A program made the translations under genes and the position numbers. A DNA stretch of 64,000 nt, from positions 186,001-250,000 of the forward strand of contig NZ_SOAP01000004.1 of the NCBI RefSeq assembly GCF_004364805.1, in the 5' to 3' direction. Positions 26,460 to 34,410 of the stretch are shown here, in pieces. Position 1 is the stretch's first letter, and every line of letters begins with the position of its first letter. Below the pieces are notes generated by a model. It did not search any database, had not been told where the DNA came from, and was given only the letters and a program-made list of their open reading frames with translations. Source of the stretch: Pelagimonas phthalicica. GTDB lineage: Bacteria > Pseudomonadota > Alphaproteobacteria > Rhodobacterales > Rhodobacteraceae.

Positions 26460-28306
26460 TCTTCTTCCCGTTGCTCAACCCAGCGCGCGATCACATGGCG
26501 CGCCGCCTCTTCATCACGCTCGTCGATGGAGCTGCGCAGGTCCTTCAGGGCTGTGGCAATTTCGATTTCCGAGAGGAAGTTTTCCTGAGCGCGCAAAATC
26601 TTGGGGTGCGGTGTGGTCAGCATGTCGGGCGCGATCAGCAGCTCTTCGTGCATCTTTTCGCCCTTGCGCAACCCGGTCACCTTGATCTCGATATCACCGG
26701 TTGGATTGTCCTGTGAACGAACGCTGAAACCAGCAGCTTCGATCATCTGACGGGCGAGTTTGCGGATCGGGACAGGTTTGCCCATATCCAGCACAAACAC
26801 ATCCCCGCCTCGGGCAAAGGAGCCCGCCAGCAGAACCAAACGAGCCGCCTCGGAAATGGTCATGAAATAGCGCGTTACGCCTGGGTCAGTCAGCGTCACA
26901 GGGCCACCACGGGCAATCTGCTCCTCGAACAGCGGAATAACAGAGCCGCTGGAGCCCAGCACATTGCCAAAACGCACCATGGCGAATTGGGTAAACTCGC
27001 TGCGCGTCGCCAGATCCTGAATGACGAGTTCCGCCAAACGCTTGGACGCGCCCATGACATTGGTCGGGCGCACCGCCTTGTCAGAGGACACGAGAATAAA
27101 CCGTTCGACACCGGCATCGCGCGCGGCATCGGCCATAACTTTGGTGCCCAGCACGTTATTGGTCAGCCCGGCAATCGGATTGCTCTCGACCAAAGGCAGA
27201 TGTTTGTAAGCTGCCGCGTGTAGAACAACTTCGATTTTGTGCTCTTCCAAGATCTCGCGAACGAGCCTGCCGTTCATCACCGACCCAAGCACCGGCACAA
27301 CTTTCATCTTGTGGGTGAGGTCGCGCAGTTCCTTGTCAATGTTGTAAAGCGCCAGTTCCGAGTGATCGAGCAACACCACGCAATCGGGTTTGCAGGCAAT
27401 CAGTTGGCGGCACAGTTCGGATCCGATGGAGCCACCGGCCCCGGATACCAGAATACGACGGCCACTATAGGCTTCGCTGACGCTGGGCAGTTCCTTTTCC
27501 AGACGGTTGCGGCCCAGCAAATCGTCGATGGACATGGCGGCTGTGCTCTTTTTCAGGGCACCTTCACCGACCATCGAGGCAAAGGAGGGCAGCGCGTGGA
27601 CTTCGCAATCCAGATGCCGCAAATCCCGCGCGATGCGGGCCAGCGCTGGCTGGTTCAGGGAGGGCATCGCCAAAACGATCCGGTCGATTGGCTTTTTCGC
27701 GGCCAGTTCCGGGATGGAAGAGGGTGCAAAAACCTTGAGGCCGGAAATGATGCTGCTTTGAAGCGTCGGGTTGTCGTCAATAAAGGCGACCGGAACCACG
27801 GCGTTGTCCTGACGCAAAGCCGCAACCAGCTGTTGCCCGGTTTGACCTGCGCCATAGACCAAGATCCGCATACGGTCGGACCCACGGCGATAGATCTCGA
27901 GCGTGATGTGACGCAGCACGATGCGCCAAGTAACATAGAGCGCCTGCACCAAAAGAGCGAAAACAAAGCTGGTTGCCATGGATAATGGCGGCGGAAGAAA
28001 CGCCCCCAAGGCAAAACCCGCAGCCCCCAGTGTCGCTGCGATGGGGACCGTCCGGGTGACGCCGCGCATCTCAAAGGCGTTCAGTTTGGTCTGCGGAAGA
28101 CCCAACCACCAGCCCATCGCGCATCCAAGCACCATAAGGGTCACAGTGATCGACATATAGTCCCAAAGAACAGTGGGGGTTGGGCCAGAATTCGTTGTAA
28201 GCAGCAGCGACAAAAACATCGCAAGAGGGACAACCAGAGCATCTAGCGCAGCGAAAAGGTGCGACTTTTTTCGGCGCGACATAGATGTCACGAGTTCAAA
28301 AAACAT
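26435..28306 (-). CDS. CapD/FlaA1-type membrane nucleotide-sugar 4,6-dehydratase
   Basis: About 623 residues. Four N-terminal membrane helices (to about 125) precede a CoA-binding-like Rossmann domain (MRILVYGAGQTGQQLV) and an extended SDR domain with NAD motif GAGGSIGSELC and the active-site SDKAVRPTNVMGASK, where Met replaces the usual Tyr, as in FlaA1, PglF and WbpM. Such enzymes convert UDP-GlcNAc to 4-keto-6-deoxy sugars for surface glycans. I chose the ATG at 28306. An in-frame ATG lies 18 codons upstream and another (MSRRKK) eight codons downstream. It lies 3.7 kb before the polysaccharide locus and probably feeds surface-glycan synthesis. Confidence 0.88.
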   Translation of the reverse strand: MFFELVTSMSRRKKSHLFAALDALVVPLAMFLSLLLTTNSGPTPTVLWDYMSITVTLMVLGCAMGWWLGLPQTKLNAFEMRGVTRTVPIAATLGAAGFALGAFLPPPLSMATSFVFALLVQALYVTWRIVLRHITLEIYRRGSDRMRILVYGAGQTGQQLVAALRQDNAVVPVAFIDDNPTLQSSIISGLKVFAPSSIPELAAKKPIDRIVLAMPSLNQPALARIARDLRHLDCEVHALPSFASMVGEGALKKSTAAMSIDDLLGRNRLEKELPSVSEAYSGRRILVSGAGGSIGSELCRQLIACKPDCVVLLDHSELALYNIDKELRDLTHKMKVVPVLGSVMNGRLVREILEEHKIEVVLHAAAYKHLPLVESNPIAGLTNNVLGTKVMADAARDAGVERFILVSSDKAVRPTNVMGASKRLAELVIQDLATRSEFTQFAMVRFGNVLGSSGSVIPLFEEQIARGGPVTLTDPGVTRYFMTISEAARLVLLAGSFARGGDVFVLDMGKPVPIRKLARQMIEAAGFSVRSQDNPTGDIEIKVTGLRKGEKMHEELLIAPDMLTTPHPKILRAQENFLSEIEIATALKDLRSSIDERDEEAARHVIARWVEQREEEKVQDGSA

Positions 28307-28402
28307 AGTCCCAGTCCCTGGGGCCAAGCCCCAACTTGTATTTCCATCTGCCAGCGCCACATTTTACATGCGGTTCACAACCGACGGATGTTTCTTCGAT
28401 CT

Positions 28403-28424
28403 TTTAACCTCTGAATAGGTTAAA
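28403..28424. promoter_or_regulatory. Inverted repeat in the capD-asd divergent gap
   Basis: TTTAACCT and AGGTTAAA are perfect 8-base arms with a 6-base spacer, about 100 bases upstream of the CapD start. The surrounding 330-base gap (28307-28638) is AT-rich compared with the genes and also holds the 10-base palindrome TTGTGCACAA at 28516-28525. Either could be an operator. No regulator is assigned. Confidence 0.35.
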
Positions 28425-28638
28425 GAATAGTTACTGTACAATATCTGATTTCTGCTACTGCGAAAAACTGCCCATCGCGGGCTTTGAAGCTAAAAAAGGC
28501 GCATTTGCCTGTTGTTTGTGCACAACTTGACCCTGCTTAGCCCGATAAAGCCCTTTTACACAAGGTAGGTCTGATATATTGAGCGCCAGCCGTTGCGGGG
28601 ATGCCTCGCTGCGGAATCAGAAACCCAAGGAGGGCCAA

Positions 28639-29661
28639 ATGGGCTATAAGGTTGTTGTCGCGGGTGCCACAGGCAATGTGGGCCGCGAAATGCTGAACAT
28701 CCTCGCCGAACGGGGATTCCCCGTCGACGAAATCGCAGTACTTGCATCGCGCAAGTCGCTGGGTACAGAGGTGACATTCGGCGAGACGACCCTTAAGACC
28801 AAGGACCTCGACACGTTTGATTTCACCGGCTGGGATATTGCTTTGTTCGCTGTGGGCTCCACCGCGACCAAGAAGTATGCCCCGATTGCTGCGTCGCAGG
28901 GCTGTGTCGTCATCGATAACAGCTCGCTCTATCGCTACGATCCGGACGTGCCGCTGATCGTGCCTGAGTGTAATGCCGACGCTGTGATGGGCTACACCAA
29001 GAAGAACATCATCGCGAACCCGAACTGCTCGACCGCGCAGATGGTTGTGGCGCTGAAGCCTTTGCATGATCGCGCCAAGATCAAGCGTGTGGTTGTGTCG
29101 ACCTATCAGTCGGTCTCTGGCTCGGGCAAAGAGGCGATGGAAGAGCTGTGGGATCAGACCAAAGCGGTCTACAACCCAACTGACGACGTTCCCGCCAAGG
29201 TCTATACCAAGGAAATCGCGTTCAACGTCATTCCGCATATCGACGTCTTCATGGAAGATGGCTCGACCAAGGAAGAGTGGAAAATGGTGGCCGAAACCAA
29301 AAAGATCGTCGATCCGGCGATCAAGGTGACCGCAACCTGCGTGCGCGTGCCGGTTTTTGTCGGCCACTCGGAATCGATCAACATCGAGTTCGAAGAGTTC
29401 CTGGACGAAGACGAAGCCCGCGATATCCTGCGCGAAGCACCAGGCATCATGGTGATCGATAAGCGCGAAGATGGTGGCTATGTCACGCCTAAGGAATGCG
29501 TTGGCGATTTCGCGACCTTCATCAGCCGCATCCGTCAGGACAGCACCATTGATAATGGTCTGAACCTCTGGTGCGTTTCTGACAACCTTCGCAAAGGCGC
29601 GGCGCTGAACGCCGTGCAGATTGCTGAGGTTCTGGGCCAGAAGGCGCTGAAGAAAGGCTAA
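28639..29661 (+). CDS. asd: Aspartate-semialdehyde dehydrogenase
   Basis: This 340-residue enzyme reduces aspartyl phosphate to aspartate semialdehyde, feeding lysine, threonine, methionine and diaminopimelate. The N-terminal NADP motif GATGNVGREM, the catalytic Cys130 in NPNCSTAQM and the substrate region VSTYQSVSGSGKEAMEEL are present. The ATG at 28639 has a strong AAGGAGG site; an in-frame upstream ATG is less likely. A terminator hairpin follows. With dapD and dapE in the window it supports diaminopimelate synthesis, though each lies in a separate unit. Confidence 0.96.
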   Translation: MGYKVVVAGATGNVGREMLNILAERGFPVDEIAVLASRKSLGTEVTFGETTLKTKDLDTFDFTGWDIALFAVGSTATKKYAPIAASQGCVVIDNSSLYRYDPDVPLIVPECNADAVMGYTKKNIIANPNCSTAQMVVALKPLHDRAKIKRVVVSTYQSVSGSGKEAMEELWDQTKAVYNPTDDVPAKVYTKEIAFNVIPHIDVFMEDGSTKEEWKMVAETKKIVDPAIKVTATCVRVPVFVGHSESINIEFEEFLDEDEARDILREAPGIMVIDKREDGGYVTPKECVGDFATFISRIRQDSTIDNGLNLWCVSDNLRKGAALNAVQIAEVLGQKALKKG

Positions 29662-29688
29662 ACGCCACGTCTTTACGAGAATGATGAT

Positions 29689-29719
29689 GGGCCGACAGGG
29701 AAACCTGCTCGGCCCTTTT
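29689..29719 (+). terminator. Rho-independent terminator of asd
   Basis: GGGCCGACAGG and CCTGCTCGGCCC pair with one bulged base around a GAAA loop and are followed by TTTT. It is 28 bases after the asd stop. Confidence 0.88.
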
Positions 29720-30133
29720 CAGTGTCGCCTATACCAAAGGCTAGGCACCCTGTTCCAAAGAAAGGCCAGCCTATGCCATGTGGTGCTGTTCTCTGCCAAA
29801 CGCGCAAGATATAACAATTTTAGACAAACGATGGATCAGCTGCCAAAGCATCATTCCAGAAGGATCGGTCCATCAGCGGTATCAAAGCGCACTCACACGC
29901 CTTAATCGCTTAGCGATGACCATATACCGACTGCGATCCACTCTCTCCACTCTCTCCAAGACCCTTGGATCGCAGTCGATCCGGTCTGCTTTGGCCTTGT
30001 AACTGACCCCAAACCTCCCCGGAATCTCCGCGTCTCGGTCCTGTTTTCGCCCAAAAGCTGGGCGATATTGCTGTCAGGTGACATCAGATCACCAGCCGCA
30101 ATCAGCGGCATCAGGCAGAAAGGAAACGAAGTC
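29720..30133. other. Gene-poor region with strong stem-loop
   Basis: No convincing gene is seen here. The stretch holds an odd palindrome ATCGCT-T-AGCGAT (29905-29917) and a perfect 13-base stem, CGACTGCGATCCA (29928-29940) with TGGATCGCAGTCG (29966-29978). The 25-base pyrimidine-rich loop contains a tandem CTCTCCA. The stem could belong to a small RNA or a regulatory leader for the small ORF at 30134. Neither role is supported beyond the fold. Confidence 0.4.
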
Positions 30134-30280
30134 ATGAGCAGTGAATTCACAAAAACAGCCCGAGCTGGACGCCTGCGCGCCTTGGCCGTATTGGCCGGCC
30201 CACGCAGCGCACGCCCTTTGCGCAAAGCCCTGTTTTCCCGCCCCCCAAAAAGCTGCGGGCGCAGTCTGTTCGCCGCCTAA
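30134..30280 (+). CDS. Possible small basic protein
   Basis: A 48-codon reading frame beginning MSSEFTKTARAGRLRAL, preceded by AAAGGAA at a good distance from the ATG. The product would be strongly basic (Arg/Lys-rich) with no membrane segment. I do not recognise it, and short open frames arise easily by chance in GC-rich DNA. The ribosome site and an otherwise gene-free surrounding are the only support. 30281-30587 holds no further gene that I can support. Confidence 0.35.
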   Translation: MSSEFTKTARAGRLRALAVLAGPRSARPLRKALFSRPPKSCGRSLFAA

Positions 30281-30587
30281 GCGGCTACAGACCCAGCTGA
30301 CATGCACGATGCGCCGCTCTTGACCTGGGGCGGCCATTTTTTTGCCCGGCAACAAGACAGAATGTAACCCCACCGTACGCAGCGGATGGGTTTCTTAAAG
30401 TTTCGCGCGGCTAGCCTTTGTAACTGCACGAAACCAGATCGGCATCTGCGCGCAAATCAGAGTGTCCGTGCCGGTCATCAAAGGCAATTTTAACAATCGA
30501 GCGCATTGGCCTGCGACATTCTGTCAATTTAGCCCAATTTCTGCCCGATTTTCATGCCACGCTTTAGGAACAGGCAAGGAGACTGAT

Positions 30588-30917
30588 ATGGTTATGAAAG
30601 GTCACAACCACGATAATTCCGCAGATGCAAAGGCCGGATTGCCCGAGGCAATTGATTGCGAAACGCAGACTTTGCTCAGATTATTCCTGGGGCCCATTCT
30701 GGAAACGGCGTCCAATTGGGACGAGATCAAAGGCCGATTTACCGAGAAGGGCTATGGGATCAGTATCCGTGATGGACGGTTGGTTATTCTCAACGAAAAT
30801 GGCGCAGCTCTCTGCACCGCGCGTGGACTCGGCGTCCCATTTGCGCAAATCGCAAGCCGCATTGGTCGCCCCAACCTGCGGATGAGCGCGGATGGCCGCG
30901 TCGGCGAGTTGTTTTAA
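30588..30917 (+). CDS. Small conserved-type hypothetical protein
   Basis: A 109-residue soluble protein with the ATG at 30588 after AAGGAG. The central region has a helix-rich part (LLRLFLGPILETASNWDEI) followed by GYGISIRDGRLVILNENG, which looks like a small alpha/beta unit. The C-terminus contains basic residues (SRIGRPNLRM). Similar WDEI-type segments occur in some mobilisation or relaxase-associated proteins, but there is no such context here. Function unknown. It converges on the next gene across a small hairpin. Confidence 0.6.
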   Translation: MVMKGHNHDNSADAKAGLPEAIDCETQTLLRLFLGPILETASNWDEIKGRFTEKGYGISIRDGRLVILNENGAALCTARGLGVPFAQIASRIGRPNLRMSADGRVGELF

Positions 30918-30918
30918 A

Positions 30919-30934
30919 ACTCCGCCTACGGAGT
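30919..30934 (-). terminator. Small hairpin between convergent hypothetical genes
   Basis: ACTCCG and CGGAGT pair over 6 bases around CCTA. Read on the minus strand it is followed by TTTTAAAA, so it best serves the minus-strand gene ending at 30936. Confidence 0.6.
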
Positions 30935-30935
30935 A

Positions 30936-31472
30936 TTAGCGTTCGGTGCGCTTGCGAAGATCGCGAGCGCGTTGCGAAAGCGTCTGTGCCAACAGAAACG
31001 TCGGGATCACTTCGCGTGTTTCACTTTGCTGCGCAATGACATAGCCAGCATATTCGACCAGTTCAGACGCCATTTTGAGCGCGGTCGCGGCCCGGTCGTC
31101 AGCATCAAGACTGTTCAAAAACCCTTTGACGCTTTCGGTTTGTATCGACGCGACAGAGGTGCCCTGCCCCTCATCGGAACCAACCGAATTCGACCCAAAG
31201 GCCAAACTTCGTGCCAATTCCGTAAGGTCCGCTCCCTTCGCGCGGTATTTGGGATTGCGTTCCAGATAGGTTTTGCAGGTTTCTATGCGCCAGTTTTGCA
31301 ACCCATCAGACAGGTTCAATTTCTGAACTGACGGCACTGGTCGTTCTCTAATAATGCTCTCCGCCAAAGCGACGGCTTTCAGGCTGATTTCCAGGCTCGC
31401 GTTTAAGGCAACCGGGCTTTCCGGATAACTCTCAGGCTCCTGTTCGGTCGAATAATCTCTTTCTTGTTTCAT
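30936..31472 (-). CDS. Hypothetical helical protein
   Basis: About 178 residues from the ATG at 31472; an in-frame ATG 19 codons upstream gives 197. It is soluble and largely helical, with an acidic N-terminus (EQEPESYPESP) and a basic C-terminus (SQRARDLRKRTER). No known domain is recognised and no ribosome site is clear at either start. The coding sequence has lower GC than the housekeeping genes, which may point to acquired or fast-evolving DNA. Function is not proposed. Confidence 0.55.
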   Translation of the reverse strand: MKQERDYSTEQEPESYPESPVALNASLEISLKAVALAESIIRERPVPSVQKLNLSDGLQNWRIETCKTYLERNPKYRAKGADLTELARSLAFGSNSVGSDEGQGTSVASIQTESVKGFLNSLDADDRAATALKMASELVEYAGYVIAQQSETREVIPTFLLAQTLSQRARDLRKRTER

Positions 31473-31995
31473 AGGATGTACCAATTTTTGAAACTTGGAA
31501 CTCGGACAGTGGCAGTCACTATAGCACATATCTGAATCGTTTTAGGTCACTTCTTTGCGAATTTCGAAAACTTTAGTTTCAGAGTCAGGTTTACTTTCAT
31601 CACAGCGCGGCAATGCAATTGATTGCAACAAGTTATAGCCCCATCGATCCAATTGCCCCGACTTTGCCCCATGTGATGACCTTTCTGCTTACATGGAAAA
31701 TTCATCTCTTTTTGAGTGCTTTAAGTCTAAAACATTCCCAATCTCTGATGTGATTCGACCGACGCACGGTTCCCGGTTCCGTCGGGGTCGCCTACGCCCC
31801 GCTCACCTCTCTCCAACCATCCGGATTGCCCAGCTTTTGAACAGGTTTGCTCGGGGTTTCGAGGTTTTCACTGCCCCCTGTCAGCGCAAATTGCCTCTGT
31901 TCTTGATCGCATCCGCCAAAGGCCCTACACCCGCAATCAGTCTGACAACAAAGCGCCGTTGCTGCATTTAGGCACGGTAAGATTGGAACTGATTG
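31473..31995. other. Long intergenic region upstream of the polysaccharide locus
   Basis: About 520 bases with no supported gene. The first 300 bases are relatively AT-rich, and a short inverted repeat GCAAT...ATTGC lies near 31610-31625. It probably carries the promoter of the UXS gene. Short open frames inside lack ribosome sites and recognisable products. Confidence 0.5.
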
Positions 31996-32976
31996 ATGCA
32001 ACGTCTTTATGATTCCCGCAAACGGATCCTGATCACCGGTGGGGCCGGATTTCTTGGCTCACATTTGAGCGACAGGCTCCTGGAACAGGGACACGAGGTC
32101 ATTTGCCTGGACAACCTGTTCACCGGCACCAAACGCAACATTGACCACCTGCATGCGCATCCTCGGTTCGAGTTTCTGCGTCATGACGTGACCTTTCCGC
32201 TCTATATCGAAGTGGACGAGATTTATAACCTCGCCTGCCCCGCATCGCCGATCCATTACCAACACGATCCGGTGCAAACCACCAAGACCAGCGTGCATGG
32301 GGCCATCAATATGCTGGGCCTGGCCAAGCGTCTGCATTGCAAGGTCTTTCAGGCCTCGACCAGCGAGGTTTATGGCGACCCGTCTGTGCATCCTCAGCCC
32401 GAGGAATATTGGGGGAATGTGAACCCGATTGGCATCCGCTCTTGCTATGACGAAGGCAAGCGTTGCGCCGAGACGCTGTTTTTTGACTACCACCGCCAGC
32501 ATGATCTTGAGATCAAGGTCGCCCGGATCTTCAACACCTATGGCCCGCGCATGCATCATGCGGATGGGCGCGTGGTGTCGAACTTTATCGTTCAGGCCCT
32601 GTTGAACAAACCGATCACCATCTTTGGCGATGGCAGCCAGACACGCTCTTTCTGCTTTATGGATGACCTGATCGAAGGTTTCATCCGCTTGATGGAGACT
32701 GGCCCGGATGTCACTGGCCCGATCAACCTGGGCAACCCCGGTGAGTTCACCATTCGCGAGTTGGCAGAAAAGGTCATCGAAATGACCGGCTCTGACTCTG
32801 AAATTTCGTACCAAGACCTGCCCCAGGACGATCCAAAACAGCGCCGCCCCGACATCACCAAGGCCAAAGAGGTTCTGGGTTGGGAACCAAAGATCCAGAT
32901 CGAACAGGGCTTGGAGCGCACAATCGCGCATTTCCGCGAATTGCTGCCGGAGTTGAAGGTCGTACACGGCGTTTAA
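31996..32976 (+). CDS. UDP-glucuronate decarboxylase (UDP-xylose synthase)
   Basis: A 326-residue extended SDR enzyme that converts UDP-glucuronate to UDP-xylose. The NAD motif is [10 protein letters not shown]. The active site has the Ser/Thr and Glu in STSEVYGD and the Tyr/Lys in SCYDEGKR. The segment [18 protein letters not shown] and the Arg in QTRSF are typical of the UXS family. The ATG at 31996 follows an in-frame TTG. It opens the polysaccharide locus. A bidirectional terminator separates it from the convergent dehydratase gene. Confidence 0.92.
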   Translation: MQRLYDSRKRILITGGAGFLGSHLSDRLLEQGHEVICLDNLFTGTKRNIDHLHAHPRFEFLRHDVTFPLYIEVDEIYNLACPASPIHYQHDPVQTTKTSVHGAINMLGLAKRLHCKVFQASTSEVYGDPSVHPQPEEYWGNVNPIGIRSCYDEGKRCAETLFFDYHRQHDLEIKVARIFNTYGPRMHHADGRVVSNFIVQALLNKPITIFGDGSQTRSFCFMDDLIEGFIRLMETGPDVTGPINLGNPGEFTIRELAEKVIEMTGSDSEISYQDLPQDDPKQRRPDITKAKEVLGWEPKIQIEQGLERTIAHFRELLPELKVVHGV

Positions 32977-33005
32977 GGCCCCGCCCTTCATAACCCACCA
33001 ATTAC

Positions 33006-33037
33006 AAAAAGGCGCACTGATCACAGCGCGCCTTTTT
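33006..33037. terminator. Bidirectional terminator between UXS and the Gmd-like gene
   Basis: AAAAAGGCGC and GCGCCTTTTT pair over 10 bases around a 12-base loop, with A and T runs in the arms. It can terminate both converging genes. Confidence 0.9.
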
Positions 33038-33048
33038 TGTTGAACCTT

Positions 33049-34017
33049 TTACGTGTCAGCCGGCGTTCGACGGTGATCCTCGATCATGGCATGGACCACG
33101 TCTTTCATCTTGAATTGTGCTTCCCAGCCCAGGTTCTCTTTGGCGCGGGTCGGGTCACCATAGACCAGCGCAATGTCCGACGGGCGCAGCAGGCTGGATT
33201 CGCTGATCACGTGGTCTTCCATGTTCAGCCCCACCGCCTCAAACGCCACTTGGCAAAAGTCGCGCAGACGGTTGGGTTGCCCGGTGGCGATCACGTAATC
33301 CATCGGCTCCTTTTGCTGCAGCATCAGCCACATGGCATAGACATATTCTGGGGCCCACCCCCAATCGCGCGAGATATCGAGGTTGCCAAGGGACAGGGTG
33401 CCCCCACCATTGCGCGCAATCTCGACAGCGCCCGCGACGATCTTTTGCGTCACAAAACGCGCCGGGCGCAGCGGGGATTCGTGGTTGAACAGGATGCCGT
33501 TGCAGGCAAACAAATCAAAAGACGACCGATAGGTCACCACGGCCCAATGCGCCGCCGCCTTGGCGGTCGCATAAGGCGAAATCGGGCGGAATGCGGTTTC
33601 CTCGGAACATGGCTCTCCCCCCTGATCGCCAAAGCAATCCCCCGAGCTGGCATTGTATAACCGGCACGGCAGTTTCAGGAATCGAATGGCTTCCATCAGA
33701 TTCAGAACACCTGCGGTGATGCCATTGAATGTCTCGATCGGTTGCTCGAATGACAGCCCGACCGAGCTTTGCCCCGCCAGGTTATAGATCTCATCCGGGC
33801 GGTATTTATCCAGCACAGTAACGATACTGTGGAAATCCGTTTGCGCCATTGAAACGGTTTCGACCCGTGCCTCGACCCCCAGTTTCTCAAGGTTGCGAAA
33901 ACGTTTAACCGCCGCATCACGAGAAGTGCCAATGACGCGATAGCCTTTGTTCAGCAGAAACTCTGCCAGATAGGTTCCGTCCTGTCCGGAAACACCGCAA
34001 ATCAAGGCTGTTTTCAT
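33049..34017 (-). CDS. GDP-mannose 4,6-dehydratase-like SDR, divergent paralogue
   Basis: A 322-residue enzyme with the GDP-mannose dehydratase frame: CGVSGQDGTYLAEFLL at the start, the NLAGQSSVGLSFEQP region and FNHESPLRP. The catalytic Tyr/Lys (YATAKAA) is kept, but the motif ASTSELYG of true Gmd reads ASSGDCFG here. The Thr-Ser-Glu triad is therefore Ser-Gly-Asp. A full Gmd is encoded at 53035. This copy may make another 6-deoxy-GDP-sugar or have altered activity. It is alone on its strand and divergent from the RTX gene. Confidence 0.82.
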   Translation of the reverse strand: MKTALICGVSGQDGTYLAEFLLNKGYRVIGTSRDAAVKRFRNLEKLGVEARVETVSMAQTDFHSIVTVLDKYRPDEIYNLAGQSSVGLSFEQPIETFNGITAGVLNLMEAIRFLKLPCRLYNASSGDCFGDQGGEPCSEETAFRPISPYATAKAAAHWAVVTYRSSFDLFACNGILFNHESPLRPARFVTQKIVAGAVEIARNGGGTLSLGNLDISRDWGWAPEYVYAMWLMLQQKEPMDYVIATGQPNRLRDFCQVAFEAVGLNMEDHVISESSLLRPSDIALVYGDPTRAKENLGWEAQFKMKDVVHAMIEDHRRTPADT

Positions 34018-34410
34018 AAATCCGCCCCGGGAATCATTCTAAAATCTCAAACCAAGCAGCCATCGAAACAGGCTTCTTGCCTCATGATATGCCGGGTGCC
34101 GACTAAGAAGGCAATCACTGCGTCAGGTCGATTGGGCGAAAGTGCATTCTGGGTCTTTTTCAACACCATTTGCGCCCAAATAGCCCGCAAAACGGCGCGG
34201 TTCGAACCATTTTCGCTGAAATTGACCTTAAATTTACCAAAGCCAAGATAACCCTTTTCTGGGCGACCCACACTCACGGTCCGACCTCTCACCTTGCTTA
34301 ACACGCCGCAGCCTCGTGCAGGTCTGCGGGCGGGAAAGCGTTCGACAACTTAACAATGCCACAGCGCAGTTTGGTGTGACCCGCCGTTCTGCGAACGGGA
34401 TAGATTTGCC
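34018..34410. other. Divergent intergenic region
   Basis: 393 bases between the minus-strand dehydratase and the plus-strand RTX gene, presumably with both promoters. An 85-codon minus-strand open frame (34047-34304) has no ribosome site or recognisable product. No strong repeat or operator was seen. Confidence 0.4.

Noticed and set aside
29902-29980. tRNA gene suggested by the strong stem
   Set aside because: No cloverleaf arms, no anticodon stem and no T-loop consensus are found around it.
31693-31971. 92-codon plus-strand open frame before the UXS gene
   Set aside because: Composition is not protein-like, there is no ribosome site, and nothing resembles a transposase or known family.
34047-34304. 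85-codon minus-strand open frame upstream of the dehydratase gene
   Set aside because: No ribosome site, no recognisable domain, and it occupies the expected promoter region.
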